Shown here piece after piece: positions 1 through 5,699 of a DNA stretch of 7,144 nucleotides (within the stretch, counting starts at the first letter, position 1; every line of letters begins with the position of its first letter). A program made the position numbers and the translations under genes. The stretch is from FW021-bin31 sp964558275 (GTDB taxonomy: Bacteria > Bacteroidota > Bacteroidia > Chitinophagales > Chitinophagaceae). The notes under the pieces were generated by a model. It did no database searches. It was not told where the DNA came from and saw nothing but the letters and a program-made list of their open reading frames with translations. The stretch is taken from contig CAZLDH010000140.1 in assembly GCA_964558275.1 (NCBI GenBank), forward strand, positions 1-7,144, given 5' to 3'.

Positions 1-877
1 TCCCTAGAAAAAGGCGTGATGCAGACACTTTCTGACATTTATCTAATAGAAAAAACAAACAATCTCTCTCAAATGCACCTTTATCGAGGACTCCTTTAAA
101 ATAGGGATTTAATGTAATGTTCCATGTTCCTGTAGAAAGTAATAGAAAAGGAGCCTTAGCTGTTTTGACGAAGGGTAATAAAGCTGCCGAGCTATCGTGC
201 AATCCGACTCCTACCGGTATCTTTTTATCGCCAAACTTCACCATATCATAAGTTTCACTTGTTTCCGCTTCAGGCAGCAGGTGCATAAAGTGCTCTTGTT
301 GCAACCAGTCATGGTAATTTTTTTTATCAAAATCCCATAGTCCGGTATGACAACCTATGCTAGAATAATCCGCATGTTTTTTGTGTGAAAAAAGATAGTT
401 GGCATACTGAGGAAGATGTAAACTGGATTCTATCTTCTGAAACACTTCAGGTTTCTTCTTTTTCAACCAATACAATTGAATACCACTATTCAACATATCC
501 AATGCAGGCGATCCTGTCGCCAAAGGGAAATTTTCTTTTCCTCCGAATAAATCATAAAATTCATCTAGAAATTCCTGTTCTAGAGGCTTCATATAGTCAT
601 ATAACGGAGTTGCTGGCATCCCAGACTTATCCAGATGTACGAAAGAAGCTCCATGTGCAGAGAAGTTGACTGCTTTAATATTATATTTTTCATCCTCAAG
701 AGCAGCCTGCAATTGCTGCTTCATCCAGGAGAAAATAGCAGAAAGATCTTCACAATCGTCTCCATCCTCATCTTTTATATCAGGAATAGCAGTAGTTGTT
801 TCTTCTATAATATGATAATCCCTATCAAAAAGGATAAATTTTTTATTGGTACGACCTAGGTCAAATATGGCAATCAT
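1..877 (-). CDS. FGGY-family carbohydrate kinase, probable L-rhamnulokinase (3' end beyond window)
   Basis: Probably phosphorylates L-rhamnulose to L-rhamnulose-1-phosphate with ATP in the cytoplasm. I translated 292 codons from 877 down to 2 with no stop, so the gene is intact here and continues past the window edge; FGGY kinases are usually about 450-500 residues. Residues 1-18 (MIAIFDLGRTNKKFILFD) form the N-terminal phosphate-binding hairpin of the family. GLHDSSAAL at 225-233 carries the expected catalytic base Asp228, and LLSTGTW at 246-252 is the start of the second, ATP-side domain. The last visible residues (DCLFFLL, then SASRLFLG) match my memory of the kinase type found in Bacteroidota rhamnose and fucose loci. 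The start is fixed: an in-frame TGA occupies 878-880, one codon upstream. No Shine-Dalgarno is visible and the start abuts a 35-bp tandem repeat. The family is clear; the substrate is inferred from the isomerase and aldolase genes, and a fuculokinase-like specificity cannot be excluded from sequence alone. Confidence 0.88.
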   Translation of the reverse strand, partial: MIAIFDLGRTNKKFILFDRDYHIIEETTTAIPDIKDEDGDDCEDLSAIFSWMKQQLQAALEDEKYNIKAVNFSAHGASFVHLDKSGMPATPLYDYMKPLEQEFLDEFYDLFGGKENFPLATGSPALDMLNSGIQLYWLKKKKPEVFQKIESSLHLPQYANYLFSHKKHADYSSIGCHTGLWDFDKKNYHDWLQQEHFMHLLPEAETSETYDMVKFGDKKIPVGVGLHDSSAALLPFVKTAKAPFLLLSTGTWNITLNPYFKGVLDKGAFERDCLFFLLDKCQKVSASRLFLG

Positions 878-878
878 T

Positions 879-980
879 CAATTAAAAAGGATTAATTAAA
901 AATTAAAAAAGGGCAATTAAAAAGGATTAATTAAAAATTTAAAAGGGGCAATTAAAAAGGATCAATTAAAAATTTTAGTG
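879..980. repeat. 35-bp AT-rich tandem repeat, about 2.9 copies, upstream of the kinase
   Basis: Units lie at 879-913, 914-948 and 949-980 (last one incomplete). Each begins CAATTAAAAAGGAT on the plus strand and runs into AATTAAAAATT, with the first two ending in GGG or GGGG. The units differ by only a few bases. The array ends one base before the kinase start codon, so it forms the whole proximal 5' leader of that gene. A similar unit in the opposite orientation lies at 1402-1433, on the other side of the four-helix-bundle gene. AT-rich runs like this are common in Bacteroidota spacers, but the 35-bp period with a shared GG and GGG is clearly repetitive. Confidence 0.85.
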
Positions 981-997
981 TAAAAACAATGTCTTTT

Positions 998-1016
998 GAA
1001 CTTAATAAAGAAGTTC
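998..1016 (-). terminator. Weak hairpin just after the four-helix-bundle gene
   Basis: GAACTT at 998-1003 pairs with AAGTTC at 1011-1016 around a 7-base loop, beginning about 10 bases past the stop codon of the S23-type gene in the transcribed direction. The stem is only 6 bp and no clean T-run follows at once, so it could be a weak terminator, a processing site, or chance in AT-rich DNA. Confidence 0.2.
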
Positions 1017-1025
1017 TTTTATAAT

Positions 1026-1379
1026 TCACTTTTGACGTCTCTTTTTTGCTATTGAGCCAAGTATTCTTTTAAGTTCATCGCTTTCATTTATAAGGCATTT
1101 TAATTCTACGGACTCCTGCTCTTCTATTTCTATTTCCCGTAAAATACGCAACCAGTAATTAGACTCCCTCATCTCTCTCAAAGCAATCATTATCTTGTAA
1201 TTAAAATCAGCGTCTGAGGAAGCGGCTTGTGCTTCTTCATAATTGGCACCGGAAGAAGTTGCACTTTTCGCAAGTTGATACTTAACAACTTTATATTCCG
1301 TAGCAGCAGGCAATAAACGTATTAACTTTATACTTTTAATGGCAAAATCAAATAACCTTCTATTCAAGTCTATATCCAT
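1026..1379 (-). CDS. Four-helix-bundle protein, S23 / 23S rRNA intervening-sequence protein family
   Basis: 117 residues, the usual length for this family of small, almost entirely helical proteins. The signature stretch is at about 35-80: QLAKSATSSGANYEEAQAA, then DFNYKIMIALREMRESNYWL, followed by a charged C-terminal helix ending KKRRQK. Family members are known from the intervening sequences of some 23S rRNA genes, where homologues assemble into pentamers, and as solitary genes scattered in Bacteroidota chromosomes; the molecular role is not established. There is no signal peptide or membrane segment. It sits 52 bp after the isomerase stop and 148 bp before the kinase, in the same orientation, so it is probably carried on the rhamnose transcript, yet nothing in it suggests a metabolic role. 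Related AT-rich repeats in opposite orientation flank it (879-980 and 1402-1433), which suggests it arrived as a small cassette. The start ATG at 1379 gives the normal family N-terminus (MDIDLNRRLFDFA). Confidence 0.9.
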   Translation of the reverse strand: MDIDLNRRLFDFAIKSIKLIRLLPAATEYKVVKYQLAKSATSSGANYEEAQAASSDADFNYKIMIALREMRESNYWLRILREIEIEEQESVELKCLINESDELKRILGSIAKKRRQK

Positions 1380-1401
1380 TTTAAAATATCTGTATTAAAT
1401 G

Positions 1402-1433
1402 TTTTTTAATTTTTAATTTAACCTTTTTTAATT
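1402..1433. repeat. Inverted single copy of the 35-bp AT-rich unit
   Basis: Read on the minus strand this stretch begins AATTAAAAAAGGTTAAATT and continues AAAAATTAAAAAA. It matches the core of the unit at 879-913 apart from three single-base gaps in A runs. It overlaps the isomerase stop codon (1432-1434) and lies upstream of the four-helix-bundle start. Low sequence complexity makes chance similarity possible, but the shared GG, TTAA and AATT spacing favours a true copy. Confidence 0.6.
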
Positions 1434-2715
1434 ATAGACCCGTTGCCACGGTATCCTCTCCTCTTTCCCCAATCAATTCCTTACGTACATTTAAATTTCT
1501 ATAAGTCGCTATAGGATCCAAAGCGGCATTATCCTGCAATCGCACTTCTGCCAGCAATGGGCGTAAATCTGTGCGAAATGCATCCTGTAATACTTCCTGT
1601 GCTACTGTAGGATCATTATTTTGCTGCGCATCGATAAGTCTCTTATCATCAACTATTAGGGCTTGTGCCAAAGCAAGTTGAATAGCTTCCACCGATTGCA
1701 ACAAATCCTCTAACGGATCTTTGATATTGTGGCTGGCATCAATCATCCAACTCAAATCCAGTAAAGTTTTATTTTTGTTTTGTAACCCTTCCACCAATTC
1801 GTAAAAAATAAGGAACAATTCATAAGGATGCATACTTCCGGTAGTCAGGTCATCATCTGCATATTTTGAATCATTGAAATGGAAACCTCCTAATTTATCT
1901 TCTGCCAATAAGGTAGATATAATCTGTTCGATATTGGTGTTGGGTAAATGGTGTCCTAAATCAACCAAAGTATTGGCTTTCTTTCCTAATTTATTGGCCA
2001 ATAAAAAAGAGGTCCCCCAATCAGGGATAACCGTGGCATAAAAAGCAGGTTCAAAGGGTTTGTATTCTATCAACATTTCAAACTCCCTAGACAAGCCATG
2101 ATAAATCTGACGCAAAGAATCTTCCGTTCGCTGCAAAGCTTGTCTCATATTATGTTGTCCAGGAAAAATAGCACCATCTGAAAGCCAGATAGACAAAATA
2201 TTGGTACCCAATTCTTCTCCATATCTTGCTACTTCAAGGTTATGTGCAATGGCTTGATCTCTCACTGCCTTATCAGTATGACAGAGCGAACCATAACGAT
2301 AAGAATGTTTCTGGTCAGTCTGATCCTGAAAGGTGTTCGAATTTACAGCATCAAAACGAAGACTCAACTCGTCTCCCAACTGGCGTATACCGGCAGCATC
2401 CTTAGGAATATCCCAGGGAATATGTAAAGAAATAGCTCCACTGGAATGATTCAAAGCATGCAATAAGCCAATGTCATACATTTTTTCTTCTAAATTACCC
2501 GGTGCTCCACCAATGGGGAAACGACCAAAACGTGTCCCCCCTGCTCCTAATGCCCAACTGGGAATAGCAATTTGAAAAATTCGTAGCTTTTGAATAATTC
2601 CCGCTACATTGACTCCTTTCTCTTCCAACTGATCCTTTAAAAGGCTAAACCTTTCCCTATGTCTTTTTAATTGCTTTTCGTTAGATGATGCAATTTGTTC
2701 TTTTGATATTTTCAT
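1432..2715 (-). CDS. L-rhamnose isomerase, Pseudomonas stutzeri/rhizobial subtype
   Basis: Converts L-rhamnose to L-rhamnulose, the first cytoplasmic step of the phosphorylated pathway. It is a 427-residue TIM-barrel sugar isomerase, close to the P. stutzeri enzyme in length and distinct from the E. coli RhaA type. The metal-binding residues of that enzyme can be recognised: Glu217 (LIEYKPFEP), Asp252 and His255 (VDLGHH), His279, Asp287 and Asp289 (GGFHFNDSKYADDDL) and Asp326 (WMIDASHN). The structural and catalytic metal sites therefore both look intact. Early landmarks are PSWALGAGGTRFGRFP at 52-67 and LHIPWD at 97-102. The start ATG at 2715 gives a normal N-terminal helix (MKISKEQIA). The spacer before it (about 300 bp to the nuclease stop) is filled with palindromic repeats and the scaffold gap, so its native promoter or leader may have been altered. 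The reading frame is complete. Related isomerases can accept several aldoses, but the neighbouring aldolase and rhamnosidase support rhamnose as substrate. Confidence 0.95.
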   Translation of the reverse strand: MKISKEQIASSNEKQLKRHRERFSLLKDQLEEKGVNVAGIIQKLRIFQIAIPSWALGAGGTRFGRFPIGGAPGNLEEKMYDIGLLHALNHSSGAISLHIPWDIPKDAAGIRQLGDELSLRFDAVNSNTFQDQTDQKHSYRYGSLCHTDKAVRDQAIAHNLEVARYGEELGTNILSIWLSDGAIFPGQHNMRQALQRTEDSLRQIYHGLSREFEMLIEYKPFEPAFYATVIPDWGTSFLLANKLGKKANTLVDLGHHLPNTNIEQIISTLLAEDKLGGFHFNDSKYADDDLTTGSMHPYELFLIFYELVEGLQNKNKTLLDLSWMIDASHNIKDPLEDLLQSVEAIQLALAQALIVDDKRLIDAQQNNDPTVAQEVLQDAFRTDLRPLLAEVRLQDNAALDPIATYRNLNVRKELIGERGEDTVATGL

Positions 2716-2744
2716 ATTTTAAAGTTTTTAAATCTAATTACCAT

Positions 2745-2779
2745 CATGGTTCGTCATGGTTCGTCATGCTCACCATGAC
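2745..2779. repeat. Palindromic repeat (hairpin) upstream of the isomerase, with a 10-bp duplication
   Basis: GTCATGGT at 2753-2760 and ACCATGAC at 2772-2779 form a perfect 8-bp stem around the 11-base loop TCGTCATGCTC. The 27-base element differs from the one at 3396-3422 at one position, in the loop. The 10-mer CATGGTTCGT occurs twice in tandem (2745-2754 and 2755-2764), so the element's left arm is partly duplicated. It lies about 38-65 bases upstream of the isomerase start in the leader region. Confidence 0.85.
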
Positions 2780-2790
2780 TAGGTTGTAAA

Positions 2791-3045
2791 GTCATCCTGA
2801 GCCTGTCGAAGAGTGTCCANNNNNNNNNNNNNNNNNNNNNNNNNNNNNNNNNNNNNNNNNNNNNNNNNNNNNNNNNNNNNNNNNNNNNNNNNNNNNNNNN
2901 NNNNNNNNNNNNNNNNNNNTGATCCCTATTCATTTTAATCTTGCTTTTGTGTGGTCATCCTGAGCCTGTCGAAGAGTGTCCATGATCCCTATTCATTTTA
3001 ATCTTGCTTTTGTGTGGTCATCCTGAGCCTGTCGAAGGGTGACCA
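2791..3045. repeat. 63-bp tandem repeat array carrying the GAGCCTGTCGA palindrome, interrupted by a gap
   Basis: Full units lie at 2920-2982 and 2983-3045. Each has an AT-richer half starting TGATCCCTATTCATTTTAAT and a palindrome half starting GGTCATCCTGAGCCTGTCGA. The 29 bases before the gap (2791-2819) equal the last 29 bases of the first full unit, so at least three units or part units exist. The gene-proximal unit ends GGGTGACCA while the others end GAGTGTCCA, so its stem pairs better (one T-G wobble in 9 bp). The array overlaps the last 28 bases of the nuclease gene. It is not a CRISPR array: the sequence between palindromes is identical from unit to unit. Confidence 0.92.
2820..2919. 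other. Assembly gap, 100 Ns
   Basis: Exactly 100 undetermined bases, the conventional size for a scaffold gap of unknown length. Sequence before it ends at a unit end of the 63-bp repeat and sequence after it begins at a unit start, so the break was very probably caused by the tandem repeat. The true distance could be zero or any number of units, or hide other sequence. Confidence 0.95.
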
Positions 3046-3335
3046 TATTCTGTATAATTCCTTGATAACCTTTTCAACTCATTCCAATCAGCATTCATTA
3101 GGGCTTCCTTTTTTGCTCTACTCCAACCCTTAATTTGTTTTTCAAATGCAATTGCATCTTTTGGAGTCGAAAATTCCTTTACAAATATTAATTTTAAAGG
3201 TCTTCTCGAATGGGTATAACTACCTTTATTTTCCCCTTCTTGATGTTCTGCAAAGCGTCTTTCTACGTTATTAGTTACTCCGGTATAATAAGAATCATCA
3301 CTACACAATAAGATATAAACAAACATTTTTTTCAT
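3018..3335 (-). CDS. Small GIY-YIG (URI-domain) endonuclease
   Basis: 105 residues forming one GIY-YIG nuclease domain of the YhbQ/COG2827 kind, with no added DNA-binding domain. The two core strands are VYILLC (6-11) and YYTGVTNN (16-23), where Y7-I8 and Y17-T18-G19 stand for the GIY and YIG triplets. Arg26/Arg27 (ERRFAEH) supplies the expected catalytic arginine, and Glu65 (FEKQIKGWSR) is the expected metal-binding glutamate. The fold and active site therefore look intact. The domain proper ends near residue 92; the last eight residues, GHPSTGSG, and the stop are encoded by the palindromic repeat that follows. Met4 is a possible alternative start. It sits between the aldolase and isomerase genes in operon orientation, 192 bp from the aldolase stop, with repeats on both sides. 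Stand-alone members of this family are abundant in Bacteroidota and their function is unknown. I infer a part in mobility or processing of the flanking palindromes, which is not shown. Confidence 0.93.
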   Translation of the reverse strand: MKKMFVYILLCSDDSYYTGVTNNVERRFAEHQEGENKGSYTHSRRPLKLIFVKEFSTPKDAIAFEKQIKGWSRAKKEALMNADWNELKRLSRNYTEYGHPSTGSG

Positions 3336-3383
3336 CTCTATTACACTTTTATTTATTGCTTACAATGTAACAAATAATTTATT

Positions 3384-3434
3384 ATTGTAAACGCAGTCAT
3401 GGTTCGTCAGGCTCACCATGACAACGTTTACGAT
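3384..3434. repeat. Long inverted repeat containing the second palindrome copy, upstream of the nuclease
   Basis: The inner stem is GTCATGGT (3396-3403) with ACCATGAC (3415-3422) around the loop TCGTCAGGCTC. An outer stem, GTAAACG (3387-3393) with CGTTTAC (3425-3431), encloses it after a 2-by-2 internal loop, and pairing extends about three positions further with one T-G. That is about 18 pairs, a strong hairpin or cruciform, about 49 bases before the nuclease start codon. The inner 27 bases match 2753-2779 with one change. It could end or attenuate transcription from the aldolase gene or be the element's own recognition end. Confidence 0.85.
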
Positions 3435-3481
3435 TCCTCGTCAGAAATCGCCCTGAAATAATCATTGTTCAGTTATCCCAA

Positions 3482-3497
3482 GTCATCCTGAGCTTGT
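3482..3497. repeat. Truncated palindromic repeat (left half only)
   Basis: GTCATCCTGAGCTTGT matches the left arm and half of the loop of the palindrome family, with C to T in the loop, then breaks off. It is followed directly by TTTGTGTGGTCA (from 3497), the same 12-mer that precedes the palindrome in both 63-bp units (2946-2957 and 3009-3020). This looks like a junction between two repeat copies. Confidence 0.7.
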
Positions 3498-3505
3498 TTG
3501 TGTGG

Positions 3506-3532
3506 TCACCCTGAGCCTGACGAAGGGTTACC
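3506..3532. repeat. Palindromic repeat overlapping the aldolase stop codon
   Basis: GTCACCCT (3506-3513), loop GAGCCTGACGA, then AGGGTTAC (3525-3532). Seven of eight stem positions pair, and an outer G-C pair extends it at 3505/3533. The one unpaired position (T where G would pair) lies in the aldolase stop codon, TAA at 3530-3528 on the minus strand. In transcripts this hairpin would form right at the end of the aldolase gene. Confidence 0.85.
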
Positions 3533-5699
3533 GCACAAAGGCTGCAGCCACACCGCCATCAACATTCAAGGCATTCCCCGTGCTTTTATCTAATAACCCT
3601 CCTACAAAAGCAAAGACAGCATCAGCAATATCTTCAGGAAGAATCGCTTCATTCAGCAAAGTTCTTTTGGCATAAAAAGCAGGTAACTCATCAACAGAAA
3701 CGCCATAGGCCTTGGCTCGACCTTCTGCCCAGCCGCCAGACCAGATATTGCTTCCCTGTATCACAGCATCCGGATTGACAGCATTCACCCGAATATGATC
3801 TTTTCCTAATTCCGCAGCCAACAACCTGTTCATGTGTAATTGAGCTGCCTTTGCTGTTCCATATCCTACATTATTCGGACCACTTACCAATGCATTTTTA
3901 CTCACTATATTGATGATATCTCCTCCCAGATTTTGGTTTTGCATGATGGCCGCTCCCGCCTGAGAGGTAAGGAATTGCCCTTTAACCAATACATTTTCCA
4001 ATAAATCCCAATCTTTCAATGAGGTTTCTGCTAAGGATCTGGACAAGGACAATCCGGCATTATTTACAACTATATCAATCCCGCCAAAAGCTAAACTCGC
4101 TTCTTTAATAGCTTGTTCCACCTGTTCTTTATCAGTAACATCCATTTTTACCGTAGTGAAGGCATCTTTAGTGTACAATTCTTCAAACTCTTTGGCTGCT
4201 TCTGTCAGACGATCTTCCTGGATATCAGACAATACTACACATCCGCCTTCTGAAGCAAACTTCTCAGCTACCGCTTTTCCAATTCCTCCACCGCTACCGG
4301 TAATTAAAGCTACTTTTCCTGACAAAGGCTTGGGTTTGGGCATTCTTTGGAGTTTGGCTTCTTCCAGTAACCAATATTCTATATCAAAAGCTTCCTGTAG
4401 CGGTAAAGACACATATTCCGACACAGCTTCCGCTCCTTTCATTACATTAATTGCATTGATATAAAACTCAGAAGCTACCCGAGCTGTTTGTTTGTTTTTG
4501 GCAAAAGTAAACATCCCTACGCCCGGATACAAAATAACGACCGGATTGGGATCCCGCATCGCCGGACTATTATCATGCTTATGCTCCTCATAATATTTTT
4601 TGTAATAGTCTCTGTAATCTTCAAATTCCGGCTGCAATTTTTCATTAAGACCTCCTACCTCATCAAGGTTTTCATCGGGGGATAAATTTAATACAAGCGG
4701 ACAGATCTTTGTTCTCAAGAAATGATCCGGACAGCTGGTTCCCATCTTGGCCAAGCGCTCTACATCTTTACTATTGATGAACTCCAATACTCGTTCATCA
4801 TCCGTAAAATGCCCGACCATTCTTTTTTCAGAAGAACAGAATCCTCTCAATACCGGAGCCAGTTTAGCAGCCTGTCCCCTTCTCTCCTCTTTCGCTAGAG
4901 ATTCACCTTTTACGCCGCCGAAAACAGTATTATTTTTCTCAAAATGTTCTTCCAGATATTCAGAATATTTTTCCACCACTTCAAGGGTATTCACATAACT
5001 TTCATAAGCCGTATTTCCCCAAGTAAATAAACCATGACCACCCAACATAATACCACGGATATCAGGATTCTCTTTCAGGCAATTCTCTAACTGTAAACCT
5101 AAGTCAAACCCTGGTCTCTGCCAGTCAACCCAGCCCATTTTTCCATCAAAAAGTTCTTCATTGATTTGCTTTCCATCTTTACAAGCTGCAATGGCTATAG
5201 CTGCATCCGGATGAAGGTGATCAATATGTTTGAAGGGTAAAAAAGCATGTAAAGGCGTGTCAATAGATGGCGCCTTCGAATCCAAATCGAATATACAATG
5301 ATTAAAAAGACCAACCATTTCATCTTCATATTCTATTCCTTTATACACTTTTTTCAGATCTTGCAATTTATTGAGATACAACCCTGCAAGACCGTCACGT
5401 TTTAAAGTTCCAATATCTCCACCGGAACCTTTCACATACATTACTTCCGTATCTTCTCCTGTTAAAGGGTCTTTTTCTGTTACTTTACAACTAGTATTTC
5501 CTCCTCCGTAATTCGTCAAGCGGAGATCGGCTCCTAAAAGATTGGAACGGTATAGTAATAAGTCGATTTCCTCTTCCGCAGAAGATTTGGCTTTTTCTTT
5601 AATTTTTTCCACCTCTTTTTCATCCCAGAGGTAGCTTACGTGCTTAAAAGATGAGATATTCATTCTTTTGGGTTTTATTTTTTCTATTGTTGTTGACAT
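3528..5699 (-). CDS. Bifunctional L-rhamnulose-1-phosphate aldolase / L-lactaldehyde dehydrogenase (RhaEW type)
   Basis: A 723-residue two-domain fusion of the expected length. Residues about 40-400 form a class II aldolase/adducin-type domain that should split L-rhamnulose-1-phosphate into dihydroxyacetone phosphate and L-lactaldehyde. Visible landmarks are NYGGGNTS (63-70), VKGSGGDIG (89-97), the probable zinc histidines His161 and His163 (DHLHPDAA) and His222 (LGGHGLFTWG). Residues about 458-723 form a short-chain dehydrogenase with the dinucleotide motif TGSGGGIG (467-474), NNAG (546-549), and catalytic Ser600, Tyr613 and Lys617 (YGTAK); it is expected to oxidise lactaldehyde to L-lactate with NAD. 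Fused enzymes of this kind have been described in rhamnose regulons of Bacillus, Chloroflexus and others. The start ATG at 5699 is 51 bp after the rhamnosidase stop, suggesting cotranscription. The C-terminus (VDGGVAAAFVR) appears complete for the family, although the stop codon itself falls inside a palindromic repeat. No signal peptide, so cytoplasmic. Confidence 0.95.
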   Translation of the reverse strand: MSTTIEKIKPKRMNISSFKHVSYLWDEKEVEKIKEKAKSSAEEEIDLLLYRSNLLGADLRLTNYGGGNTSCKVTEKDPLTGEDTEVMYVKGSGGDIGTLKRDGLAGLYLNKLQDLKKVYKGIEYEDEMVGLFNHCIFDLDSKAPSIDTPLHAFLPFKHIDHLHPDAAIAIAACKDGKQINEELFDGKMGWVDWQRPGFDLGLQLENCLKENPDIRGIMLGGHGLFTWGNTAYESYVNTLEVVEKYSEYLEEHFEKNNTVFGGVKGESLAKEERRGQAAKLAPVLRGFCSSEKRMVGHFTDDERVLEFINSKDVERLAKMGTSCPDHFLRTKICPLVLNLSPDENLDEVGGLNEKLQPEFEDYRDYYKKYYEEHKHDNSPAMRDPNPVVILYPGVGMFTFAKNKQTARVASEFYINAINVMKGAEAVSEYVSLPLQEAFDIEYWLLEEAKLQRMPKPKPLSGKVALITGSGGGIGKAVAEKFASEGGCVVLSDIQEDRLTEAAKEFEELYTKDAFTTVKMDVTDKEQVEQAIKEASLAFGGIDIVVNNAGLSLSRSLAETSLKDWDLLENVLVKGQFLTSQAGAAIMQNQNLGGDIINIVSKNALVSGPNNVGYGTAKAAQLHMNRLLAAELGKDHIRVNAVNPDAVIQGSNIWSGGWAEGRAKAYGVSVDELPAFYAKRTLLNEAILPEDIADAVFAFVGGLLDKSTGNALNVDGGVAAAFVR

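Noticed and set aside
385..859. Plus-strand open frames opposite the kinase
   Set aside because: They are antisense to a clearly conserved FGGY kinase frame, and their translations resemble no family I know.
1..877. Frameshifted or degraded kinase pseudogene
   Set aside because: Codon-by-codon reading on the minus strand from 877 to 2 is open and keeps family motifs throughout; the gene is merely cut by the window edge.
879..980. CRISPR-like or iteron array (35-bp period)
   Set aside because: Units are contiguous, without unique spacers, of low complexity, and no replication or cas gene is near.
2791..3045. CRISPR array from regularly repeated units
   Set aside because: The whole 63-bp unit is repeated, including the part that would be spacer, and there are no cas genes; it is an ordinary tandem repeat.
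3336..3395. Bacteroidota-type promoter before the nuclease gene
   Set aside because: There are AT-rich stretches with TTATTTG, but no properly spaced TTG and TAnnTTTG pair, so no promoter was called.
4156..4998. Plus-strand open frames opposite the aldolase/dehydrogenase
   Set aside because: They are short, of odd composition and fully covered by motif-rich minus-strand coding sequence.
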